Below are positions 17,509-25,196 of a stretch of 64,000 bases of DNA, piece by piece. The stretch lies in the NCBI RefSeq assembly GCF_003003075.1, contig NZ_PVTX01000008.1, forward strand, positions 1 through 64,000, in the 5' to 3' direction. The notes beneath the pieces were generated by a model. That model saw only the letters and a program-made list of their open reading frames with translations, did not search any database and was not told where the DNA came from. Numbering within the stretch: the stretch's first letter is position 1; the number at the start of each line of letters is the position of its first letter. The stretch is from Isoptericola halotolerans. GTDB lineage: Bacteria > Actinomycetota > Actinomycetes > Actinomycetales > Cellulomonadaceae. A program made the position numbers and the translations under genes.

Positions 17509-17530
17509 CGCTGTGCCTTCCGAGGTCGCA

Positions 17531-17563
17531 CGACGGGCCGTGGCGCGGTGCCACGGCCCGTCG
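17531..17563 (-). promoter_or_regulatory. Intercistronic hairpin between malE and malF
   Basis: A 14-bp perfect inverted repeat (17531-17544 with 17550-17563) lies in the 67-base gap after the malE stop. Such hairpins often partly terminate or protect the upstream message, so the binding protein is made in excess over the permeases. That role is inference. Confidence 0.65.
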
Positions 17564-17575
17564 GGTGCTGGTACG

Positions 17576-18823
17576 TCAGGAGCCGAGGGCTCCCTCGATG
17601 TCCGAGATCATCTTGTCCCAGGCCTCGGCCGGCTCGGCCTTGCCGGAGATGATGCTGGCCTCGGTGACACCCCAGAAGGCCCAGACCGAGCCCATCTCGG
17701 GGATGGAGGGCATCGGCACGGCCTCGGCACCGACCTCGCGGAAGCCCGCGACGATCGGGTCGGACGACGCGGCGTCGGCGGCAGCGGTCAGGGCCGGCGG
17801 GCGGCCACCCGCCTCGAAGAGCGCCGTCTGGGCCTCCTCGGTGGACAGGTAGTTGACCAGGAAGTCGTTGGCGAGCAGCGTGTTCTCGCTCTGGGAGCTG
17901 ACGTAGAAGCCCTGCACGCCCACGAACGGCTGGGCGGCCTCGTCACCGGGGGCCGGGACGGGGTCGATCGCCAGGTCGAGGTCGGCGAACTGCTCGAGCA
18001 TCCACGGCCCGCCCACGATGAAGGGCGACTCGCCGTTGGCGAACGCCTCGACCGCGATGTCGTAGGAGGTGTCGATGGTCAGGTTGCCGGCCTCGCCCTG
18101 GTCGGCGAGCCACTGGGCGTAGGCCTCGCCGGCGTCGCCACCCATGGCGAGCTCGGGCGAGTACGACCCGTCGGCGTTCTGCTCGAACACCGGGGCGCCG
18201 AACGACGTCTGGAACGGGTAGTAGGTGTACGGGTCACCGTTCTCGCCGTCCGACTGGATGAGGAACGGGAACTTCGTCCCGGCCTTCTCCCCGGCGGCGA
18301 TCGCGTCGTCCCACGTGGCCGGGGCGGAGTCGGCCAGCTCGGTGTTGCGGATCAGGGCGACGTTCTCGATCGCGTAGGGCAGGCCGTAGACCTGCTCGTC
18401 CGCGGTGAACGCCTGGACGGCGACCTCCTCGAACTCGGCGGCCTTGTCGCCGAGCTCGACGGGTGCGACGACGCCGTTGGTGATGAGCTCACCGAGCCAG
18501 TCGTGGGCGCCGACGGTGACGTCGGGGCCCTCGCCCGTGGGGACCTGCGCCACGAAGTCGGCGCGGATGTCCTCGAAGGGCTTCAGGACGAGCTCGACCT
18601 CGGCGCCCGTCTCGGCCTCGAAGTCCTCGGCGGCGGCCTCGACCGCTGCCTGGCGCGTCTCGTCGACCCAGACCGTCAGGGCACCGCCGGCTGCGGCGGT
18701 CTCCTCGGCGGCCGACTCCTCGGTGGTGCCCTCGGGCGCCTCGCCGGTGTCGTCGGTCCCGCCGCACGCCGACAGGGCGAGGGTGGTGACCAGGGCGGAG
18801 GCAAGAAGGATGCTCCGTCGCAT
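17576..18823 (-). CDS. malE: Maltose/maltodextrin-binding lipoprotein
   Basis: A 415-residue extracellular solute-binding protein (family 1). The signal peptide MRRSILLASALVTTLALSAC ends in the lipobox LSAC, so the mature protein starts with a lipidated Cys held on the outer membrane face. The mature N-terminus is acidic. The body has the family pattern TVWVDETRQAAVE and VTVGAHDWLGELITNG typical of maltose-binding proteins. It is the first gene of malEFG, divergent from the LacI-type regulator with operator repeats in between. Confidence 0.95.
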   Translation of the reverse strand: MRRSILLASALVTTLALSACGGTDDTGEAPEGTTEESAAEETAAAGGALTVWVDETRQAAVEAAAEDFEAETGAEVELVLKPFEDIRADFVAQVPTGEGPDVTVGAHDWLGELITNGVVAPVELGDKAAEFEEVAVQAFTADEQVYGLPYAIENVALIRNTELADSAPATWDDAIAAGEKAGTKFPFLIQSDGENGDPYTYYPFQTSFGAPVFEQNADGSYSPELAMGGDAGEAYAQWLADQGEAGNLTIDTSYDIAVEAFANGESPFIVGGPWMLEQFADLDLAIDPVPAPGDEAAQPFVGVQGFYVSSQSENTLLANDFLVNYLSTEEAQTALFEAGGRPPALTAAADAASSDPIVAGFREVGAEAVPMPSIPEMGSVWAFWGVTEASIISGKAEPAEAWDKMISDIEGALGS

Positions 18824-18912
18824 CGTGGTACTCCCAGCATCAGAAGGATGGCCCGACGGCTTGCATGCCGGTGGGCCCTGCTGGCGGAGAATCTAGGAGG
18901 TTCAGTCGCCTT

Positions 18913-18946
18913 TTGCAAGATCTTGCAATAACGTTCCTGCAACACA
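18913..18946. promoter_or_regulatory. MalR-type operator cluster
   Basis: TTGCAAGATCTTGCAA (18913-18928) is a perfect 16-bp palindrome in the malE/regulator divergent region. A further CTGCAA half-site follows at about 18937-18942. Together TTGCA-N10-TGCAA can also be read around a central AACGTT. Streptomyces MalR is known to bind CTTGCAG-type heptamers, so the divergent LacI-family protein probably binds here and controls both malE and itself. Confidence 0.7.
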
Positions 18947-18996
18947 ACGTACGAACTGGCGTCCACACGATGGTCGTCGAAGGACGAGGAGGTCCG

Positions 18997-20040
18997 TTGT
19001 CACTTACGATCGGCGGCGTGCGAACCCGACTGAGCGACCTGGCCGAGCAGGCCGGCGTCTCCACGGCAACGGTTTCGCGCGTGCTCAACGGCAAGCCGGG
19101 AGTCGCCAGCTCGACCCGGCAGGCGGTCCTGGCCGCCCTCGACGTGCTCGGCTACGAGCGGCCCACCGCCCTGCGCGGTCGCTCGGCCGGCCTCGTCGGC
19201 CTCGTCGTGCCCGAGCTCACCAACCCCGTCTTCCCCGCGTTCGCCCAGGCCGTCGAGTCGATCCTGGCACAACGCGGGTACACGCCGCTGCTCTGCACCC
19301 AGGCCCCCGGCGGCACCACGGAGGACGAGTACGTCTCCACGCTCGTGGACCACTCGGTCGACGGCATCGTCTTCATCTCCGGCCTGCACGCCGACACTCG
19401 GGCGGACCACACCCGCTACGAGCTGCTGCGCGGCCAGGGCATCCCCATCGTGCTCGTCAACGGCTACGCACCGGGGATCGACGCCCCGTTCGTCTCGCCC
19501 GACGACGCCGCCAGCATCGACGTCGCGGTCCAGCACCTGGTCTCGCTCGGCCACCGCCGGATCGGCCTGGCGATCGGACCCGAGCGGTACGTGCCCGCCC
19601 AGCGCAAGGTCGCAGCGTTCACGGCCGCGCTCGTGCGGCACGGGCTGGCCGACGACGAGACCGAGGCGCGCCGGCACGTCACCAGCACGCTCTACACCCT
19701 GGAAGGCGGCCAGGCCGCGGCCGCCGAGCTCTTCGCCTCCGACCACACCGCCGTCGTGTGCGGCTCGGACCTGATGGCGCTGGGCGTCGTCCGGGCCGCC
19801 CGGTCCCGCGGCCTGCGCGTCCCGCAGGACGTGTCGGTCGTCGGCTACGACGACGCCCCCCTGATCGCCTTCACCGACCCCCCGCTGACGACCGTGCGTC
19901 AGCCGGTCGAGGCGATGGCGCACGCCGCGGTCAGCGCCCTGCTCACCGAGATCGGTGGGGACCTGGCGCCACGCACCGAGCTGCTGTTCGCCCCCGAGCT
20001 GGTGGTGCGCGGCTCCACGGGCGTCGCCCCGCGCGCCTGA
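18997..20040 (+). CDS. malR: LacI-family transcriptional regulator (MalR-like)
   Basis: A 347-residue repressor. The N-terminal HTH is VRTRLSDLAEQAGVSTATVS with the hinge RVLNGKPGVASSTRQAV. The periplasmic-binding-like effector domain follows, with the family strand DVSVVGYDDAPLIAFTDPPL near the C-terminus. I chose TTG 18997 because GAGGAGG lies 4 bases upstream. ATG 18970 (no ribosome site) and GTG 19018 (directly at VRTRL) are alternatives. Its position between malE and an alpha-glucosidase, with CTTGCA operators on both sides, points to a maltose/maltodextrin-responsive repressor. Confidence 0.9.
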   Translation: MSLTIGGVRTRLSDLAEQAGVSTATVSRVLNGKPGVASSTRQAVLAALDVLGYERPTALRGRSAGLVGLVVPELTNPVFPAFAQAVESILAQRGYTPLLCTQAPGGTTEDEYVSTLVDHSVDGIVFISGLHADTRADHTRYELLRGQGIPIVLVNGYAPGIDAPFVSPDDAASIDVAVQHLVSLGHRRIGLAIGPERYVPAQRKVAAFTAALVRHGLADDETEARRHVTSTLYTLEGGQAAAAELFASDHTAVVCGSDLMALGVVRAARSRGLRVPQDVSVVGYDDAPLIAFTDPPLTTVRQPVEAMAHAAVSALLTEIGGDLAPRTELLFAPELVVRGSTGVAPRA

Positions 20041-20120
20041 GTTTGCGGCCCTCGCAGCCACCACGCAGGCTGGTCTGCGAGCGCGACACGCCCGGGCGTG
20101 CTCCCGGCCAGCGTTGAAAA

Positions 20121-20133
20121 CCTTGCAGCAAGG
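20121..20133. promoter_or_regulatory. Putative MalR operator before alpha-glucosidase
   Basis: CCTTGCAGCAAGG is palindromic except for its central base and contains the CTTGCAG heptamer. It lies 47 bases before the alpha-glucosidase start, just after the regulator's stop. This suggests that the glucosidase is in the same regulon and has its own promoter. Confidence 0.6.
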
Positions 20134-20179
20134 CATACACTCGACCGCCGTACCTACCGCCGACTCCTCGAGGACCCCC

Positions 20180-21928
20180 ATGGCCACCACCGAGCCGACC
20201 ACTCCGACACCTGCGCCGCTCGCCGCCGACGGCACCGTGCACGTCGGTTCCGACGCCGCCCGCGAGTGGTGGCGTGACGCCGTGATCTACCAGGTCTACC
20301 CGCGCTCGTTCGCCGACGGCGACGGCGACGGCATCGGTGACATCCCCGGCATCACGTCCCGGCTCGACCACCTGAAGACCCTCGGCGTCGACGCCGTGTG
20401 GCTCTCGCCGTTCTACCGGTCGCCGCAGAAGGACGCGGGGTACGACGTCGCCGACTACCGCGACGTCGACCCGCTGTTCGGCACCCTCGCCGACTTCGAC
20501 GCGATGCTCGCCGGCGCCCACGACCGCGGCATGCGGGTCATCGTGGACCTCGTCCCGAACCACACCTCGGACCAGCACGCCTGGTTCCAGGAGGCGCTGG
20601 CCGCCGGTCCCGGCTCGGCGGCGCGCGAACGCTACATGTTCCGTGACGGCCGCGGGCCGGACGGCACCGAGCCCCCCAACAACTGGCAGTCGATCTTCGG
20701 CGGCGCCGCCTGGACGCGGGTCGACGACGGCCAGTGGTACCTGCACCTGTTCGACGCGTCCCAGCCCGACCTCGACTGGAACCACCCCGAGGTCCGTGCC
20801 GAGTTCGAGGACGTGCTGCGGTTCTGGCTCGACAAGGGCGTGGACGGCTTCCGCATCGACGTCGCCCACGGCATGGTCAAGGCCGACGGCCTGCCGGACT
20901 GGCACGGCCACGTCTCCATGGTCGAGGGCAGCGCCACCGAGGACGACCAGCCGGTCGACCCCGGCGCACCCGAGGACGGCTCCACCGGCGCCGGCAACCA
21001 GGGCCCGATGTTCGACCAGGACGGTGTCCACGAGATCTACCGGTCCTGGCACCGCGTGCTGGCCGAGTACGACGGCGACCGCTGCCTCGTGGCCGAGGCC
21101 TGGGTGGAGCCGCTCTCCCGCCTCGCCCGCTACGTGCGCCCGGACGAGATGCACCAGGCGTTCAACTTCTCCTTCCTGACCACCGCGTGGGACGCCGCCG
21201 CGCTGCGCCGGGTGATCGCGGCGTCGTACCGCGCCAACGACGAGGTGGGCGCGCCCACCACGTGGGTGCTGTCGAACCACGACGTGGTGCGCCACGCCAC
21301 CCGCCTCGGGCTCCCGGAGGTGGGCGTGCGGCCCAACGGCGTCTTCGCGACCGACCCGCAGCCCGACGAGGCGCTGGGCCTGCGCCGTGCACGCGCCGCC
21401 TCGCTGCTCATGCTCGGCATGCCGGGCTCGGCGTACCTCTACCAGGGCGAGGAGCTCGGGCTGCCCGAGCACACGACCCTGCCGAACGAGGTGCGGCAGG
21501 ACCCCGGACACTTCCGCACGGGAGGCGCCGAGGCCGGCCGTGACGGCTGCCGCGTGCCGCTGCCGTGGGAGGCCGACGCCCCGGGGTACGGGTTCGGGCC
21601 GACCGGCAAGACGTGGCTGCCCCAGCCGGAGTCCTACGAGCGCTACGCCGCCGACGTCCAGTACGGCGTGGCCGGCTCCACGTTTGAGCTGTACCGGGCG
21701 GCGCTGGCGACCCGCAGCACCGAGGGTCTCGGTCACGGCGGGCTGACCTGGCTCGAGGCCTGGTCCGACGCCCCGGACGTCGTGGCGTTCGTCAACCGCG
21801 GCGTCGCCGTCGTCGCCAACCTGGGCTCGACCCCGGTCCCGCTGCCGGGCACCGAGGTGCTCCTGGCGTCCGGCGACCTGGACGACGGCGCGATCCCGGC
21901 CGACACGACGGTCTGGCTGCGCGCCTGA
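20180..21928 (+). CDS. GH13 alpha-glucosidase (oligo-1,6-glucosidase type)
   Basis: A 582-residue cytoplasmic GH13 enzyme releasing glucose from maltooligosaccharides. It has YQVYPRSFADGDGDGIGD near the N-terminus (typical of oligo-1,6-/alpha-1,4-glucosidases), DLVPNHTS, DGFRIDVAHGM (nucleophile Asp), LVAEAWVEP (acid/base Glu) and LSNHDVVRH (third acid). ATG 20180 has GAGGA five bases upstream. It is next to the LacI-type regulator and operators, so it completes the uptake-and-degradation pathway with MalEFG and the neopullulanase-like enzyme. Confidence 0.95.
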   Translation: MATTEPTTPTPAPLAADGTVHVGSDAAREWWRDAVIYQVYPRSFADGDGDGIGDIPGITSRLDHLKTLGVDAVWLSPFYRSPQKDAGYDVADYRDVDPLFGTLADFDAMLAGAHDRGMRVIVDLVPNHTSDQHAWFQEALAAGPGSAARERYMFRDGRGPDGTEPPNNWQSIFGGAAWTRVDDGQWYLHLFDASQPDLDWNHPEVRAEFEDVLRFWLDKGVDGFRIDVAHGMVKADGLPDWHGHVSMVEGSATEDDQPVDPGAPEDGSTGAGNQGPMFDQDGVHEIYRSWHRVLAEYDGDRCLVAEAWVEPLSRLARYVRPDEMHQAFNFSFLTTAWDAAALRRVIAASYRANDEVGAPTTWVLSNHDVVRHATRLGLPEVGVRPNGVFATDPQPDEALGLRRARAASLLMLGMPGSAYLYQGEELGLPEHTTLPNEVRQDPGHFRTGGAEAGRDGCRVPLPWEADAPGYGFGPTGKTWLPQPESYERYAADVQYGVAGSTFELYRAALATRSTEGLGHGGLTWLEAWSDAPDVVAFVNRGVAVVANLGSTPVPLPGTEVLLASGDLDDGAIPADTTVWLRA

Positions 21929-21940
21929 CGCTTCGCCCCG

Positions 21941-22027
21941 CGAGGTAGTGGCCCGCCCGGCGAGGTAGTGGCCCGTCCGCCGAGGTAGTGGTGCGCCACT
22001 ACCTCGGCGGGCGGGCCACTACCTCGC
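21941..22027. repeat. Triple CGAGGTAGTGG repeat forming a 32-bp hairpin
   Basis: CGAGGTAGTGG occurs three times at a 20-base period (21941, 21961, 21981) and twice inverted (21996, 22016). Positions 21960-21991 pair with 21996-22027 over 32 bp with a single G-U and a 4-base loop. The first copy (from 21940) can replace the second as a pairing partner. It sits between the convergent alpha-glucosidase and dusB genes, so it may terminate both. The extra repeat structure looks like a dispersed palindromic element. Confidence 0.85.
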
Positions 22028-22034
22028 GTGGGCT

Positions 22035-23288
22035 TCAGCCGCCGGAGACGCTCAGCTCGGCCTCGCGCAGCTTCGCCTCGAACTCGGCGTCGAGCTCCCG
22101 GGAGTCCAGCCAGCCGTACGGCAGGTGCGGCTTCTTGGGCGAGCCGGCGCGACCGCGCGGCCCCTCGGCGTCGGCCCCCGGATACCCGATCGTGAGGTCG
22201 AGCGCGTCGAGGTGCGCCCGCAGCTCCTCGAGCGAGGAGACCATCGCCAGCGCGCGACGCGTCTCGCCACCGACGGCGTAGCCCTTGAGGTACCAGGCCA
22301 TGTGCTTGCGCAGGTCGCGCATGCCCTTGGACTCGTCACCGTCGTAGTAGTCGATCATCAGCTCGCCGTGGCGGTAGATCGTCTCGGCGACCTCGCGCAG
22401 ACCGGGGCGCACGCGCTGGTCGGACCCGTTGAAGGCGGCGGCGAGGTCGGCGAACAGCCACGGGCGGCCCTGGCAGCCCCGGCCGACCACGACGCCGTCG
22501 GCACCGGTCTCGCGGACCATGCGCAGCGCGTCCTCGGCGGCCCAGATGTCGCCGTTGCCGAGCACGGGGACCGTGGTCACGGCCTCCTTGAGGCGGGCGA
22601 TGGCCGACCAGTCGGCCGTGCCGGAGTAGTGCTCGGCGGCCGTGCGGGCGTGCAGCGCGACGGCGGCCACCCCGAGGGACTCGGCCGTCCGGCCGGCGTC
22701 CAGGTACGTCAGGTGGTCGTCGTCGATCCCCTTGCGCATCTTGACCGTCACCGGGACGCCGTACGGTTCGGCGGCGTCGACGGCGGCGCGGACGATGTCG
22801 GTGAAGAGCTGCTTCTTCCAGGGCAGCGCGGACCCGCCGCCCTTGCGGGTGACCTTGGGCACCGGGCAGCCGAAGTTGAGGTCGACGTGGTCCGCACGGT
22901 CCTCGCCGGCGATGATCTTCACCGCGGCGCCGACGGTCGCGGGGTCGACCCCGTAGACCTGCGCCGAGCGGGGGGTCTCGTCCTCGCCGAAGGTCACGAT
23001 CCGCAGCGCCTCGGTGTTGCGCTCCACGAGCGCGCGGCTCGTGACCATCTCGGCGACGTACAGGCCCGGGTCGAAGCCCGTGGAGCGCCCGGCCTCGCGG
23101 CACAGCGTGCGGAAGGCACGGTTGGTGACGCCGGCCATCGGTGCCAGCACCACGGGCGTGCCCACGGTGATCGGCCCGATCTGCAGCGGGGGCAGCACGC
23201 GCGTGCCCGACGACGGAGCCTCGGTCGCGGAGGTGGGCTGCGGCGTCGTCGTGCTGACAGGTTCGAGCGTGGAAGTCACATCCGCCAT
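22035..23288 (-). CDS. dusB: tRNA-dihydrouridine synthase
   Basis: FMN-dependent NADPH enzyme that reduces uridines in the tRNA D-loop. At 417 residues it has PVVLAPMAGVTNRAFR at the barrel start, DLNFGCPVPKVTRKGGGSAL with the catalytic Cys, VTVKMRKGIDDD, LHARTAAEHYSG and GNGDIWAAEDAL. Together these define the DusB group. A C-terminal four-helix tRNA-binding domain follows. The N-terminal ~35 residues are a low-complexity Thr/Pro extension, so translation may start further in. Confidence 0.95.
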   Translation of the reverse strand: MADVTSTLEPVSTTTPQPTSATEAPSSGTRVLPPLQIGPITVGTPVVLAPMAGVTNRAFRTLCREAGRSTGFDPGLYVAEMVTSRALVERNTEALRIVTFGEDETPRSAQVYGVDPATVGAAVKIIAGEDRADHVDLNFGCPVPKVTRKGGGSALPWKKQLFTDIVRAAVDAAEPYGVPVTVKMRKGIDDDHLTYLDAGRTAESLGVAAVALHARTAAEHYSGTADWSAIARLKEAVTTVPVLGNGDIWAAEDALRMVRETGADGVVVGRGCQGRPWLFADLAAAFNGSDQRVRPGLREVAETIYRHGELMIDYYDGDESKGMRDLRKHMAWYLKGYAVGGETRRALAMVSSLEELRAHLDALDLTIGYPGADAEGPRGRAGSPKKPHLPYGWLDSRELDAEFEAKLREAELSVSGG

Positions 23289-23319
23289 TGTCGCAAACGC
23301 CCCGGGCCGGTACCGAGGG

Positions 23320-24777
23320 CTACAGCTTCACGACCGGCGTGACTCCGGTCACCGTGCGTTCGTCCTCCCAGCACTCGATGCCCACGACGCCCGGCAGCCG
23401 GTCGCGCGTGAAGACCGGGTCGATCCCCGAGCGGCGCTGCTCGAGGTAGTCCCCCAGCAGCTTCCACACCAGCCCGGACAGCAGGGCGATGGCCACGAGG
23501 TTCACCAGCGCCATGAGGCCCATGATGCCGTCGGCGGTGTTCCAGATCAGGTCCGACGAGGCGACCGAGCCGCCGAGGATCGCCAGCACCACCAGGGTGC
23601 GGTAGCCCTGCAGCACGCGGCGGGACCCGGTGATGAACTCGATGTTGGACTCGCCGTAGTAGTAGTTGCCGAGGATCGAGCTGAACGCGAGCAGGAAGAT
23701 GATCACGGTCAGCAGGCCGTTGGCCCAGGTACCGAGGCTGGCCACGAGCGCCTCCTGCGTCAGCGTGATGCCCGGGGCGGCGTTCGCCAGGTCCGGGTTG
23801 GTGACGAGGATGATGAACGCCGTCACCGAGCACACGACGAAGGTGTCGAAGTAGACGCCCAACGACTGCACCAGGCCCTGCTTCACCGGGTGGGTGACCG
23901 CCGCCGTCGCGCCGGCGTTCGGGGCGGAGCCGAGGCCCGCCTCGTTGGAGAACATGCCGCGCTTGACGCCCTGCATGATCACGGTGCCCAACGTGGCCCC
24001 GAGCACCTCGTTGAACCCGAACGCGTCGCTGACGATGGTCGCGACGACGTCCGGGACGCGATCGGCGTTCAGCGCGACCACCACCAGACCCGTGAGGAGG
24101 TAGAGCAGCGCCATCGCCGGCACCACCGCCTGCGTGACGTGCGCGATCCGGCGCACACCGCCGAAGATCACCAGGCCCGTGAGGATCGCCAGCACGATGC
24201 CGACGCCCCACGCGAGCGTGCCCCCGGACTCGACCCCGGCGGTGGAGGCCACCGTGGCGGTGATGGTGTTGGCCTGCAGGGACGAGAAGGCGAAGGGGAA
24301 GCAGAGGATCAGGATGACCGCGAACAGGATGCCCATCCAGCGGGCCCGGAGCCCGCGCTGCATGTAGTACGCCGGGCCGCCGCGGAAGCCGTCCGCGTCG
24401 CGCGTCTTGAAGAGCTGGGCCAGCGAGGACTCGACGAACGCCGACGCACCACCCATGAAGGCCATCAGCCACATCCAGAACACCGCGCCGGCACCACCCA
24501 CGGCGATCGCCGTCCCGACGCCGGCGATGTTGCCGACCCCGACGCGGGAGGCCGCGGAGATCGTGAACGCGCCGAACGCGGAGACCGACTGCGACCGGCC
24601 GCTCTCGTCCTTCGGCGCCGGGTCCGTCAGGGTCCGGAACATCTCGGGCAGCAGGCGGACCTGCACCACCCCGCTGCGCACCGTGAAGTAGACACCGAGC
24701 ACCGCCACGACGGGCAGCACGATCCAGGTCCAGAGCACGTCCCCGCCGGCGAGGATCCAGTCGTTGAGCACGTTCAT
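23320..24777 (-). CDS. Alanine/glycine:cation symporter (AGCS family)
   Basis: A 485-residue membrane transporter importing alanine or glycine with Na+ or H+. Signature stretches are SRVGVGNIAGVGTAIAVGG, GGPAYYMQRGL, FSNEAGLGSAPNAGA and a C-terminal GNYYYGESN. The family length (about 480) and the MNVLNDWILAGG start support ATG 24777; upstream frame extends another 49 codons but is not family-like. The 5' leader carries two tandem hairpins. Confidence 0.92.
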   Translation of the reverse strand: MNVLNDWILAGGDVLWTWIVLPVVAVLGVYFTVRSGVVQVRLLPEMFRTLTDPAPKDESGRSQSVSAFGAFTISAASRVGVGNIAGVGTAIAVGGAGAVFWMWLMAFMGGASAFVESSLAQLFKTRDADGFRGGPAYYMQRGLRARWMGILFAVILILCFPFAFSSLQANTITATVASTAGVESGGTLAWGVGIVLAILTGLVIFGGVRRIAHVTQAVVPAMALLYLLTGLVVVALNADRVPDVVATIVSDAFGFNEVLGATLGTVIMQGVKRGMFSNEAGLGSAPNAGATAAVTHPVKQGLVQSLGVYFDTFVVCSVTAFIILVTNPDLANAAPGITLTQEALVASLGTWANGLLTVIIFLLAFSSILGNYYYGESNIEFITGSRRVLQGYRTLVVLAILGGSVASSDLIWNTADGIMGLMALVNLVAIALLSGLVWKLLGDYLEQRRSGIDPVFTRDRLPGVVGIECWEDERTVTGVTPVVKL

Positions 24778-24800
24778 CCGGACAGTCTGAGGTGTCGACG

Positions 24801-24868
24801 GACGGCTGACGAATCGAGGGCAGCCGTCAGACGGCGGCGGTCCCGGGGTGCCCGAGCGTGCCGCCGTC
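24801..24868 (-). promoter_or_regulatory. Tandem hairpins in the symporter 5' leader
   Basis: Two stem-loops lie between the symporter start and the divergent gene: 24801-24808 with 24821-24828 (8 bp), and 24830-24838 with 24860-24868 (9 bp). They could be a leader structure or terminators of upstream transcription. I do not recognise a known riboswitch fold. Confidence 0.35.
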
Positions 24869-24913
24869 CGTCTCGACATGCCTGCACACCGATCCTGTGG
24901 CAGGTTCGGAACA

Positions 24914-24936
24914 TGTCGCGACAAAACTGTCGCGAC
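24914..24936 (+). promoter_or_regulatory. TGTCGCGAC direct repeat upstream of small membrane protein
   Basis: TGTCGCGAC occurs at 24914-24922 and 24928-24936, 14 bases apart; each copy is itself near-palindromic (TGTCGCGACA). It lies 18 bases before the start codon of the 49-residue protein, where a promoter or operator would be. A GGAAC at 24908-24912 followed 16 bases later by GTC resembles an ECF-sigma promoter, which is only suggestive. Confidence 0.4.
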
Positions 24937-24953
24937 GGACGAAGGAGGTCGAC

Positions 24954-25103
24954 ATGCCCCTGTGGCTGATTCTGATCTTGATCGGCGTGGTGCTGGTCGT
25001 CCTCGGTGTTGCCACCGAGATCGGACAGTTCCTGCTCTGGATCGGCGTCATTGTCCTGGTGGTCAGCCTGGTGCTGGCACTGATGAGGCGCGCCAAGACC
25101 TGA
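24954..25103 (+). CDS. 49-residue two-helix membrane protein
   Basis: A tiny hydrophobic protein, MPLWLILILIGVVLVVLGVA then TEIGQFLLWIGVIVLVVSLV, ending in the basic tail MRRAKT. A perfect AAGGAGG lies 6 bases before the ATG, which makes translation very likely. Two membrane helices are separated by a short TEIGQ turn. The function is unknown. Small stress-related membrane proteins of this form are frequent in actinobacteria. Confidence 0.8.
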   Translation: MPLWLILILIGVVLVVLGVATEIGQFLLWIGVIVLVVSLVLALMRRAKT

Positions 25104-25137
25104 TCGTCGTCTCGACGTGACCCCGCCGACGAGCGGG

Positions 25138-25179
25138 AGCAGAACGGGGGCCGCCCTGCGGGGCGGCCCCCGTTCTGCT
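25138..25179. terminator. Bidirectional hairpin terminator
   Basis: A 19-bp perfect stem (25138-25156 with 25161-25179) with a 4-base loop lies between the convergent small membrane protein gene and glyS. Confidence 0.85.
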
Positions 25180-25196
25180 GCTCCGGCTGGTCGAGG

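Noticed and set aside
21941-22026. Regularly spaced repeats resembling a short CRISPR array
   Set aside because: The copies are only 11 bases, some are inverted, the spacing sequence is itself part of the palindrome, and no cas gene is near.
24778-24950. A glycine riboswitch in the symporter leader
   Set aside because: The expected tandem aptamer cores are not visible; only simple hairpins are seen.
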